Shown here piece after piece: positions 1 to 9,545 of a stretch of DNA of 64,000 nt (its first letter is position 1; every line of letters begins with the position of its first letter). A model generated the notes under the pieces. That model searched no databases. It had not been told where the DNA came from and was given only the letters and a program-made list of their open reading frames with translations. The DNA lies in assembly GCA_016169945.1 (NCBI GenBank), contig JADLSH010000388.1:2266001-2330000 (forward strand), in the 5' to 3' direction. Position numbers and translations under genes: made by a program. This stretch comes from Trachythela sp. YZ-2020 (taxonomy: Eukaryota > Cnidaria > Anthozoa > Malacalcyonacea > Clavulariidae).

Positions 1-217
1 TGAACGAGATACCCAAAAAATCTTGATATTTACCTATACTACTTTAGCCTTTATATACTGACTCTTCAAACTTCAATAATATTCAATTCCGAAATATTTA
101 AAACGGCAAACTCACCGTGTAACACAAAATAACACAAACCATGACAACGGAGAGGGTCTGAGTTGAAAATTTAAAATCTATAAGAATTGGAAAAAAGATC
201 GAAACGTCATTGTGATC

Positions 218-568
218 CAGGGGTCATCCTAAGAAAAATTTAGAACCGCGAATTCCCTCGCGTGGGACGGGTCAGGGAGAAGCTGGCTGGCCTGGCTTCA
301 AGCACGGTCACATGTTATCCCAAAGATAGAAATTTTTAGGAATTTGTTAAAATGTAAAAAGTATTTGAAAGAATATATATATGATCATAATGACCAATTC
401 AAACAATATATTAAATATTGAATGTTTAGACAATTTTCGGGTTTGTGAATTCAGCATGTTCTCTCCAAAACTCAATTTTTAGAACTGTCCAGTTTAGGTT
501 TTAGAACTACCCATTTTACAATTAGAACTGCCCATTTTGGGAAATGGGAGGACTTAGGATGACCCCTG
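218..568. mobile_element. hAT-type MITE with 8-bp target duplication
   Basis: A 351-bp nonautonomous element. The ends are inverted repeats (CAGGGGTCATCCTAAG at the left, its complement at the right). It is flanked by a perfect 8-bp direct repeat TTGTGATC (210-217 and 569-576), the target-site size of hAT transposons. No coding capacity is seen. The remaining sequence of 1-217 and 577-640 shows no gene; the first 40 bases resemble one arm of the foldback at 50650-50895. Confidence 0.85.
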
Positions 569-649
569 TTGTGATCTTTATATAAAACTGATAGAGCCAT
601 CTATTCTGCCTAACTATAAGTTACTTTGAAAGCACATTGCGTGGGTAGT

Positions 650-1010
650 ACACGCGTAAAAACCCACAAGTTGAAACAAACCTGCAGCAGACTTGTACCA
701 ATGCTGTTTCAACAACTAGTTGCTATATCAGGATGTGCTAGCACTGATTGTTCCCAGCTTGTTGACAAGTTGTTAACGGCTTGTTGAGAACTTGCAACAA
801 AGTTGCTGACTACTTGACTCAACAGATTTGTTACCAGTTGTTCTAACAACTTGTTATCGTCTTGCAAGTCAACAACCTATTAACAAGTTGTGAGTGACAA
901 CCTTGTAGCAACTTGATAAAATGACGACTTTGCTATAACCTGTTGACAAGCTTGCTACAAGTCTGTTGCATTTCACCTCTACGAACGGTGTTTCTGACAC
1001 ACGCAGCTCT
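650..1010. mobile_element. CAAG-rich MITE (family R2), copy 1
   Basis: One of six copies in the window of a ~300-bp element built almost entirely of ACAAGTTGT/CTTGT words. Its ends read ACACRCGTAAAAA.. and ..TTTACGTGTGT. Other copies are at 3066-3610, 6730-7003, 21443-21734, 26392-26735 and 55868-56187, in both orientations. No coding potential is credible. Confidence 0.7.
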
Positions 1011-1094
1011 CTGATTATATAAATTTCGCATCAATGGTATTATGTGAAAAGAACGCTTCTAGATTGACTCTACCAAACACTGCAGGTTTTCTTC

Positions 1095-1330
1095 GGGTAT
1101 TCCGATTTCTTTCTGTAGTAACGCTAGATCAGTAAGAGATCTTCTTTACTGGACCTCTAACGAAGAACAGTATAGAACTGATAGAGCTATCCAGTATAAA
1201 TGAAGTTAGTTTAGTTTAGGTTTCCTTCTGTTGTAACACTGGATCGATAAGGGATGACGCTTACTGGACCTCCAAGAGAACAGTTCAGAACTGATAGAAC
1301 TATATCGAGTATAGACATAGTTAGTTGATG
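1095..1330. repeat. Family R3 dispersed repeat, two degenerate units
   Basis: Contains the phrase AACTGATAGAGCTATCCAGT followed by a TAGTTTAGGTTTCCT word, repeated about every 115 bp. The same unit occurs at 26225-26300, 35975-36110, 41740-41990 and as a tandem array at 53190-53820. 1331-1686 shows nothing recognisable. Confidence 0.65.
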
Positions 1331-1686
1331 TTTACAACATCTACAAAACTTACTTTTCTCAGGATTGTAAATTTTCCTCAAGTAAAACTCAATTCTTGAA
1401 TATTGGCGGGGAGGTCTACAAATGAGGCGAAATAGTTGATTAGTAATCCAAGGACTATTCCACTCTGGAATGTTTAAACAATTCTTACTATGGAGATATC
1501 AGTTTGGAATTAGTATTATTTCCATAGATTCGGCAGTTGAGTTGTGTAACTACCAAAGCCCCTTCGTCTGGAAGTTAGTAGAGTGGGTCGGGGGGAAACA
1601 TGTGCTTTTATAGTGAATATAAAAACGATCACGTGATAAAAAATAAACCAATCAGATGGATTTAATCAAAACAAACTATAAACAAA

Positions 1687-2445
1687 TACTATGGATATAC
1701 TATGGATATACTATGGATATAGTATGGATATACTATGGATATACTATGGATATACTATGGAAATACTATGGATATACTATGGATATACTATGGATATAGT
1801 GATATACTATGGAAATACTATGGATACTATGGATATACTATGGATATAGTATGGATATAGTATGGATATAGTATGGATATAGTGTGGATATACTATGGAA
1901 ATACTATGGATATACTATGGATATACTATGGATATACTATGGATATACTATGGATATACTATGGATATACTATGGAAATACTATGGATATACTATGGATA
2001 TAGTATGGATATAGTATGGATATAGTATGGATATACTATGGGTACACTATGGGTACACTATGGGTACACTATGGATACACTATGGGTACACTATGGATAT
2101 ACTATGGATATACTATGGATACACTATGGATATACTATGGATATACTATGGATACACTATGGATATACTATGGATATACTATGGATATACTATGGATACA
2201 CTATGGATATACTATGGATACACTATGGATATACTATGGATATACTATGGATATACTATGGATATACTATGGGTACACTATGGATATACTATGGATACAC
2301 TATGGATATACTATGGATATACTATGGATATACTATGGATATACTATGGATATACTATGGATATACTATGGATATACTATGGACATACTATGGATATACT
2401 ATGAATACACTATGGATATACTATGGATATAATATGAAAATATGG
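1687..2445. repeat. 11-bp minisatellite (TATGGATATAC)n
   Basis: About 70 copies of an 11-bp unit TATGGATATAC with variants (GGTACAC, GATATAG). Because 11 is not a multiple of 3 and the unit has no stop in any phase, all three plus-strand frames stay open for 125-138 codons. These open frames are a property of the repeat, not evidence of genes. Confidence 0.95.
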
Positions 2446-2940
2446 AAATAGCATTTTCGTATTGATGATGTCATGAGGTGAATTTTGTAGCAAAAAACAA
2501 TGGTAAAATAATTTGCAGTTCATCTAATGACATCATATCCGGTTATTTTGACAGTGAAAAAGTTGGTAAATATGAGTTTTTAAACGCGTGCCTGCGTCTC
2601 TATAAAAGTTCATTTTTAGCCTTAACATGTTATGATTAATGACTAAGCGAGGGAGGAAAAGCGGAGTACCCGGAGAAAAACCCTCGAAGCACAGGAGAGA
2701 ACCAACCAATCTCTCCAAAAGGGCATGTCTGACTGTCGGTCGGTACACACTTTACCCAAATATAGCAAGGAAAATTTGGGTTAATGTTTGTGGGACCAGA
2801 TTTGTGGGACCAGGTTTGTATAACGGAGTTATGCGTGCACGCGTCATTAGTGTTAAGTACTTGTTTTCAAACGAAGATATATTACATTCTTCTTAGAATG
2901 GTCCAAATATTACACATACCAAAAATTATGTTTGGTTGAG
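2446..2940. mobile_element. Interrupted copy of the 59755-60058 MITE with a SINE-core fragment inside
   Basis: 2460-2570 matches the central hairpin of the TTAA-flanked MITE at 59755-60058 (ATGACATCATATCCGG.., TTGACAGTGAAAAAG), and 2893-2935 matches its right arm (AATATTACACATACCAAAA). Between them, 2640-2720 carries a GGGAGGAAAA..GGAGTACCCGGAGAAAAAC core, found in the SINE-like units at 28310-28360 and 36930-36960. This reads as an older MITE with a later insertion. Confidence 0.5.
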
Positions 2941-3065
2941 CGACATTTTCAGTAATTCTGCAAAATGGTCTATGTCTATATGAGCATACCTCGAATTAAT
3001 GAGGTCCTTCACGTGATCTTTCAACCAAGGTCTGGTCAATTTCACTTGCAGAGATAAATGTTCAT

Positions 3066-3610
3066 CCTAAATGGACACAAAGATGTGTTCCCAACAGGCT
3101 GTTGTCATTTTATCAAGTTGCTACAAGGTTGTCACTCACAACTTGTTAACAAGTTGTTGAATTGTAGGACGATAACAAGTTGTTGGAGCGACTTGTAGCA
3201 AGTCTGTTGAGTGAACAACCTTGTAGCAAGTTGTCAACAAGCCGTTGACAACTTGTCAACAAGCTGGGAACAAGCAGTGCGAACACATCCTGATAACAAG
3301 TTGTTGGAACGACTTGTAGCAAGTCTGTCGAGTGAACAACCTTGTATAGCAAGTTGTCAACAAGTCGATGACAACTTGTCAACAAGCTGGGAACAAGCAG
3401 TGCGAACACATCCTGATAACAAGTTGTTGGAACGACTTGTAGCAAGTCTGTCGAGTGAACAACCTTGTATAGCAAGTTGTCAACAAGTCGATGACAACTT
3501 GTCAACAAGCTGGGAACAAGCAGTGCGAACACACTTGATAACAAGTTGTTGAAACAGCATTGACACAAATCTGCTGCAAGTTTGTTACAACTTGTGCGTT
3601 TTTATGTGTG
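3066..3610. mobile_element. CAAG-rich MITE (family R2), copy 2, internally amplified
   Basis: An R2 copy whose middle is expanded into about three tandem 121-bp units. Repeats of GATAACAAGTTGTTGG start near 3172, 3292 and 3413. Long open frames here on both strands are caused by the repeat and are not called as genes. Confidence 0.75.
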
Positions 3611-3642
3611 TATGTATATTAACCTTAAAAATACTTAATTAC

Positions 3643-3801
3643 CTTATGAGTAAATATCTGTACTCCGAAGATTCCATATTCCTTGATCTCTTCATACAGT
3701 ACAAGTATAAACTTGCCCAGGATACACAGATGACATATTATGGACGGTGTCTTAGGTAATATTTTATCAAAGATAACATCTCGCCATGTCTGAATATCGT
3801 C
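3643..3801 (-). CDS. Candidate coding exon, gene unidentified
   Basis: An open 53-codon stretch (159 nt, phase 0 to 0) bounded by an AG acceptor (TTGATAG at 3808-3802) and a GTAATT donor. It reads roughly DDIQTWRDVIFD..LPKTP..FILVLYEEIKEYG, with ordinary coding-like composition. It lies downstream of the STRA6-like exons on the same strand. Its start phase (0) does not fit the phase-2 end of the exon at 5294-5414, so it belongs to a different gene or an intervening exon was missed. I do not recognise the product. Confidence 0.4.
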
Positions 3802-4017
3802 CTATCAATAATTCATTAAAATATACACGCAATCAGGAAGAACTGCTTAAGCTTCAAGTTGTTTCGGCTGCTCATCCAAACGAGGCGTTCTGCATCGGTA
3901 AAAAATTGCAGTTAAATCATAACATGCATGTTAGGTAAAACGTATATTCGCAGAGAAATTGTGAGCATTAATCTCGTTTTACTTTGTTGTTACGGCTCTA
4001 CATGTGCATAAATTGCG

Positions 4018-4480
4018 TTGCAAATTGCCTCGTGTGACATAGCATTGAGACTTGGAGAATTAAAACATGCATATATCAAAGTATTCAACTGTCCAATCAT
4101 TCGTTTAATTTGTGTTTCACATATATATATATATATACAAGCATATTTTGTCTTCTGTCCATTTTGTATTTTTGTCCATTGTATTTTTACACCAAGGATG
4201 GATAAATAAATTATTAAATTAAAAAAATAAAGCAAAATAAAGAAAGGTGCACTTAATAAAGGGAATAACTTTAAAAATATAAAGCGAGTCTTGGCGACTG
4301 TGTGGAAACTACAGTAATTGTTCTTTGATATTCAAATGATGATCGAACAGTTGAATACCTTGAAATGCACATTTTAATGTTTTCAATTTCTAAACTTACA
4401 TTACACTTTTGCACATCTGCTGTTGTTGATATAGCAAAACTGCAATTAAAACGCACAATTTTACAATACGTATTCAATAA
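4018..4480. repeat. Divergent fragments of dispersed repeat R6
   Basis: 4030-4110 and 4325-4390 resemble 42930-43010 and 43150-43230 (phrases GAACAGTTGAATAC and TTTGTGTTTCACAT). The TATATATA run at 4123-4137 is a microsatellite. No gene is seen from 3812 to 4790. Confidence 0.4.
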
Positions 4481-4792
4481 ACATTAATCATAGCGATTAC
4501 CTGTTCCTCATTAGCTACTATTACCATTATTATATAACAATCAGTATTAATATCTATTTAAAATAATTCATGCATGATTTCTGATTGACTGACAGCCATA
4601 TGCGAGTCGTCATATCAACCCAATGGTTGCCAAATATTGAGTTGTAAGATCATATCACACGAAATGACGTCAAACGTTGGATATGAAAAAATAAAATCAC
4701 ACGTTTGACGTCACGATAAACACAAACAGAAGCCAAATATTCACAGATTTAGGAAAAGGAAAATTAAAAAAACATAGACTATTTAACCCATA

Positions 4793-5022
4793 AGCTTGCA
4801 ATGTGTTCAGATGTGCCCTGCTTTAGTATTTTACTCTGTTTATACTCGTCAGTGGCAGGGTACTGCCAGTTAATGGGTTAACAAAACTATCTGCCAGTGT
4901 CTCTTGTTAACCCATTAACTGGCAATGCGCCCAGATGTGCCTAGTTACTTCAGTATTTTACTCTGTCTAACGCCAGACAATTATACCCGTCAGTGGTAGG
5001 GTACTGCCAGTTAATGGGTTAA
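4793..5022. repeat. Family R1 palindromic-ended repeat, two units
   Basis: R1 is a ~113-bp unit beginning TTAACCCATTAACTGGCA and ending with its complement, so each unit starts and ends in TTAA. Units are separated by a ~25-bp spacer (ACAAAACTATCTGCCAGTG..). The window holds about 17 full or partial units. The TTAA-bounded ends suggest a piggyBac-like MITE. Confidence 0.8.
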
Positions 5023-5293
5023 AATAGAAACCAAAATACTGTAGGCTCTGAAATTTTTGTACATATATTTTAAAGAATAAGCACACATTTCCTGCAATTG
5101 GCAAGAAGATCGCGAACTCGTAATCATTTGAAAAATTTAACCGAAAAGTGCAGATGTCTTTTTATATCTATTAAATAAATAATGAAACATGCAATTGCCC
5201 TCTGTTTGTGTTAGATAGCACAGCCTTCAGTTGATAATTCTTATCATGTTCAACGTCATTCAATAATTGTTATAAATTTGAGTCTATACTTAC

Positions 5294-5414
5294 TAGATTG
5301 CTGCATAAGGAAGTCCCATCAAAGCTCCAATAATTCTGTGATGCGATGCCAAACACGCAAAGTAGGGATAATACAGGAAAGCTACTTCAAGAGCAGTTCC
5401 AATGCTAAGAAATG
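5294..5414 (-). CDS. STRA6-like exon c (LYYP..AC membrane helix)
   Basis: Acceptor GATTTTTAG, donor GTAAGT; phase 1 in, phase 2 out. Encodes two hydrophobic segments including EVAFLYYPYFACLASHH and a GALMGLPYAAI helix. Confidence 0.72.
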
Positions 5415-5722
5415 CTAAAAATCGAATGTTTTGATATAAATATGAGCTCAAAGTAAGAGTCAAAGAAAGTTTAGATTATATAAACTGCGAGTATAGATAT
5501 ATAAATCTTCTATATTCTGTATAAAGGTCAACTAAATTTAACCCATTAGCTGGCAATGCGCCCAGATGCGCCCTTCTTTAGTATTTTACTCTGTCTAATG
5601 CCAGACAATTTTACTTGTCAGTGGTAGAGTACTGCCAGTTAATGGGTTAAAAAACTATCTGCCAGTGACTCTTGTTAAACCATTAGCTGGCAATATGCGC
5701 CCAGATACGCCCTACTTTAGTG

Positions 5723-5763
<41 letters not shown>

Positions 5764-7234
5764 TAGAGTACTGCCAGTTAATGGGTTAACAAAACTATCT
5801 GCCATTGTCTCTTAATGTTAACAAAACTATCTGCCATTGTCTCGTAATGTTAACCCATTAGCTGGCAATGCGCCCGGATACGCCCTACTTTAGTATTTTA
5901 CTCATCAGTGGTAGGAGACTGCCAGATAATGGATTAAGGATTTTCATTGTTTTAAAGATCCATGCAAACCCTAGCTTGTAATATCTACCTAGATATTCAA
6001 TGTGAATGTCAAATTCAATGTCAAATTCAATGTCAAATTCAATGTCAAATTCAATGTCAAATTCAATGTCAAATTCAAAGTGAATGGTTATCACAATGGT
6101 TATTAGGTTGAACATGTGGTGCCAGTGTGGGTAGCATCTATACAATACACTTTGGGTCATTTGGATCAACCTACCTGTAAAATTCAACAAGAACTTCGAC
6201 GTTTCAAGTAAATTATGGCCCTTCATCTGGAAGTTATGTTAATTCCCTCAAAACGCTTAAGTTCTTGTTCACTTTTTCAATCATGTAGATTGATCCAAAA
6301 GACCCGAAGTATATCATATTAAGCTGCAGATCAAATCGAGAAAAGCAATTATGTACATTCATTCATACCTGTTTCCCAAGGGTTCTTGCCCACAGCTTTG
6401 GTAGTGATAAGATCTAGGATTGATCCAGTGGCAGCTCCAAAAACAAACATGATGGCCAGCCGATCATGGTCAATACCAAGGAAATCTATAGGCCTACACA
6501 GGGAGCAAGCAAGGGATGAATGGTCATTTGTCTAACTCTGTCTAACTCAGTACGATTTTACTCATTAACCGGCCATTGAGCTGCAACGCACCCAAGTGCG
6601 CCCTACTTTGTTATTTTAGTCTGTATAACACCAGACGATTTTACTTGTCTAGGGATTAGGGTCTTGCATATTTAATGGTTAATTAACAAAACTGTCTGGC
6701 AATGCATCTTAATGTTAAGCCTACTCCATATTGACACACAAAAATCTCACATCTTGTCAACATGCAACAACATGCGTTCGCAAAGGACTTATTATTGTAG
6801 CAAGTTGTAGCAAAGTCGTCATTTTATCAAGTTGCTACAAGGTTGTCACTCACAACTTGCTTACAAGACTACAAGTTGTTGAGTCAACAGTTGTCAACAA
6901 GCTGGGAACAAGCAGAATGCAAAGATCCTAATATTAACAAGTTGTTAAAACAGCATTACTGTTTGTCACAGGTTTGTTAAAACTTGTGCATTTTTACGTG
7001 TGTAATGTTCATGTACTCTACAATGACTGATGCACAGACTGACTGATTGGCTGGCTGGCTGCTAGCCAGCTGGTCGACCGATCGCCCAAATGACTAAGAA
7101 TATTTGATGATTTAACTGATGGAAAGACAAAAGAAGGAGTGGACTCACACAACAAGTCCAGGTCTGCCTCCCCAAACATCTTTCTTGAAACTTCTCCGTC
7201 GTCGTAAAAATGCCAATATGGTAATAATTATTCC
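5294..7234 (-). CDS. STRA6-like membrane protein, three internal exons (partial gene)
   Basis: Three minus-strand exons (7149-7234, 6369-6493, 5294-5414) join with matching phases (0-2, 2-1, 1-2) to give 110 codons. The peptide aligns with the first membrane part of STRA6, the retinol-binding-protein receptor that moves retinol across the plasma membrane. It shows a hydrophobic helix followed by an RRRR cluster, then a GGRPGL..PIDFL motif (STRA6 has GRPGLPSPVDFL), a second hydrophobic segment, and an A-LYYP--AC--- segment (STRA6 ALYYPLAAC). Exons for the rest of the protein (the C-terminal three quarters) were not found to the left. Either the introns run off the window edge, or the gene is truncated. 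Assignment as STRA6 family rests on remembered motifs, not a search. Confidence 0.7.
5539..5937. repeat. Family R1, three units in tandem
   Basis: Three R1 units at about 5539-5650, 5674-5787 and 5850-5937, with a partially duplicated spacer (ACAAAACTATCTGCCATTGTCTC twice) before the third. They sit in the STRA6-like intron between exons b and c. Confidence 0.8.
5998..6085. repeat. 12-bp microsatellite (TCAAATTCAATG)n
   Basis: About seven copies of TCAAATTCAATG. Just downstream, 6187-6226 carries a TTCGACGTTTCAAG..GGCCCTTCATCTGGAAG phrase also seen at 22800, 56425 and 59690. Confidence 0.85.
6369..6493 (-). CDS. STRA6-like exon b (PIDFL motif)
   Basis: Acceptor TGTGTAG, donor GTATGA; phase 2 in, phase 1 out. 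Encodes PIDFLGIDHDR followed by a hydrophobic helix and ending ..GKNPWET. The first base completes the split Val codon of exon a. Confidence 0.72.
6540..6690. repeat. Family R1, degenerate unit
   Basis: Diverged R1 copy (AACGCACCCAAGTGCGCCCTACTTTG.., ACCAGACGATTTTACTTGTC). It lies between STRA6-like exons a and b. Confidence 0.6.
6730..7003. mobile_element. CAAG-rich MITE (family R2), copy 3
   Basis: Begins TGACACACAAAAATCTCACA and ends TTTTTACGTGTGT; shorter and more eroded than copies 4-6. Confidence 0.7.
7149..7234 (-). CDS. STRA6-like exon a (helix + RRRR + GGRPGL)
   Basis: Acceptor CAATTTCAG, donor GTGAGT; 28 codons plus 2 nt. Encodes a short hydrophobic stretch (GIIITILAFL), the basic stop-transfer cluster RRRR and the GGRPGLV motif. 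Confidence 0.7.
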
Positions 7235-7814
7235 CTGAAATTGTATATACATACAGTATTGTGGTTAGCTCAATATTTCCAAATACAATAAAAAACAGTT
7301 TGCATGCATCAATCAACACACTTGGTACCAGACAATGCTCAGGAGTGTGGGGGCAAAGAAGGGCAACAGAAACAGGCACTTATAGGAAATTTTACTAACC
7401 GGGATCAAAATCCAGGAAATTTTACTAACTTAGCCTTTCGAGTAAAGGGCAGTGGGGTAACATGGTGTGTCTCTCTGAATGGGAAAATAACACTTTTAAA
7501 AGGGGCCCACTTTTTAAAATTGAGAGGGACGGGGTCCAAGCTGGTAATCTACCCATATTCCTATGGGCCAATTGATTTACAAACTTACGGCAGGTATTAA
7601 AAACAAATGAGGAAAATAGATTTTATCCACAATGCATTGAACACTAAAAATAAACAGAAAAATTTAGCTCTAACTTTGTAACAATTTGAACCATTAATAC
7701 ATTTATGCCAAACTGGTTGCACAGTCCTCAGTACAGGTGCCTGCAATCATGGTCTCAGCTAGGGTAGACAGTTGCTGCAGCATGTAGTTGTCTGATCATG
7801 GTTTCATCTCAATT

Positions 7815-8025
7815 AACTCACTAACTGGCAGTACGTTACCACTGACAAGTTAAAACACAGAGTGAAATACTCTGGTGTTAGACAGAGTAAAATACTAAAT
7901 TAAGTATAGGGTGCATCTGCGTGCATTGCCAGCTAATGGATTAACAGGAGACACTGGTAGAATTAGTTTGTTAATCTATTAACTGGCAGTACCTTTACTG
8001 ATGAGTAAAGTCAGTCTAGTGTTAG
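7815..8025. repeat. Family R1, inverted orientation, one full and one partial unit
   Basis: Complementary orientation of the R1 unit (CTGGCAGTACGTTACCACTGAC..AGAGTAAAATACT..GCCAGCTAATGG). 7240-7815 otherwise shows no gene. Confidence 0.7.
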
Positions 8026-8203
8026 GACAAAAATTTCAAAAAGTAGAAATATCTAGAACCATATATTATAATAATTTATGAATTTGGTACAGTTCATGTA
8101 AAGCATGACTGTTTGAACCAGCATGAGCTTTGGCCGTGTAGCGTGCCAGAACCAAGCAGCTTAATAATTTAGCTATACTAGAGTAAGTATACCCAACACT
8201 CAC

Positions 8204-8241
8204 GTTGTAGGAGCTGTAGTGGTGAATGTGATGTTGCTCAT
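8204..8241 (-). CDS. Possible first coding exon of the STRA6-like gene
   Basis: An ATG followed by 12 codons (MSNITFTTTAPT) and a consensus GTGAGT donor, phase 2. It contains an N-glycosylation sequon (NIT), as expected for the extracellular N-terminus of STRA6. An intermediate exon with the first transmembrane helix would still be needed. Weak call based on position and donor. Confidence 0.3.
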
Positions 8242-8528
8242 TGTTAACTATAAGATGAAATTGTAAAAAAGTTAAAGAAAAAAAACAATGTTTCGAGGCC
8301 AATACTCAATAATTTTATGCATTGGAGGGATGGCCACTTTGGAATTGGAAAAAACATTCTAAAATTGCTTGCTTATTATTTGTAAACAATTAAATATATG
8401 CAACTGGCTAATTTTTAACAAATGTCCAATTCCAAAGTCCTTTGTGTCTCCTGAAGTTTTGAAACAAGCTGCGGTGCAACTCAAGTTTTACAGTAAGCAA
8501 GTTGCGTAGTGTAAATCGGCCTTAAAAT

Positions 8529-8626
8529 GAATTGCGGTCGTTTCGCCAACGAGTCGTTTCGCCAACTGTCAGTTCGCCAACGTCTCGGGTCGATTCGCCA
8601 ACGTCCCCGGTCGATTCGCCAACGTA
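8529..8626 (+). repeat. MULE left terminal inverted repeat
   Basis: Carries five copies of a TTCGCCAAC-type word, alternating in outer sequence TCGTTTCGCCAAC and TCGATTCGCCAACG. It is the complement of 15791-15867. Confidence 0.88.
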
Positions 8627-9545
8627 TATAAAAACAATGCTAACAACAAGTTATATGTTAGGATATAATTATTTATAGAATGTTCCTTCCAGGTTTACTT
8701 TTTTATTAGTATTAAATAATAGTACTTAATCAACAAATTAATACCACTTCTGTTACATAGGATACATACATATACAAAACTTTAACAAGGTTAACTAACA
8801 ATTAGATTACGCGAGCCAATAGACCTTACTGTTTATTCACTTTTGACCCAATGGCCTCGTTTCCATGTTTACCTGTTTTGGCAATTGGCATGGCAGACGC
8901 ATAATATGAAGGTTATATACCCATGTTTCCTGCACTAATTTGTTTCTCGTTGATCTTTTAATAAGCCCAAACACAAACTTATTCTTAACTCTATTGTGTA
9001 TGAAACAAGTAAATACCACACGAAAACGAGGCCATTGTGAATAAACAGTAAGGTCTATTGGTCATTACAATTGATCAAAATTTAATAAAATATCAGAGCA
9101 GTACTTTGCTACTTAAGTTAATTATAGATTTGTCTTTCATTGCAAGAATATATGACTAAGCCTGATTGTTAAAGGAACGCAAAGATTGATTTATTTGATA
9201 GAGTCTATAGACATAGTCTATAGATAAAGTCAGCTCTACAACAAAGGTCAGTAAACTCTATATTATTACTAGTCATTGCATTAAATAATGTTGTTCGGTA
9301 GACGTTACCAATTGCAATGTTTACATATTCTATTATCGTATGGAACATTGCTATATCGACTTGTATGTGTCTCTTTCTTACTCCTTCTATTAGATAGCAT
9401 TTGGAAACAAACAATCTTAATGTTTCATTCATATACTGATATACAAACCCAGAATGCTTTTCGCACTTGAAGGTCTGGGGTTAGCAGTGGTTTTGCCTTT
9501 CAAAAGACAATCTAATTCATTGAATTATTTGTATATTAATGTTAC

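Noticed and set aside
2016..2451. Three overlapping long plus-strand reading frames
   Set aside because: Created by an 11-bp minisatellite lacking stops in any phase; the peptide is a pure repeat.
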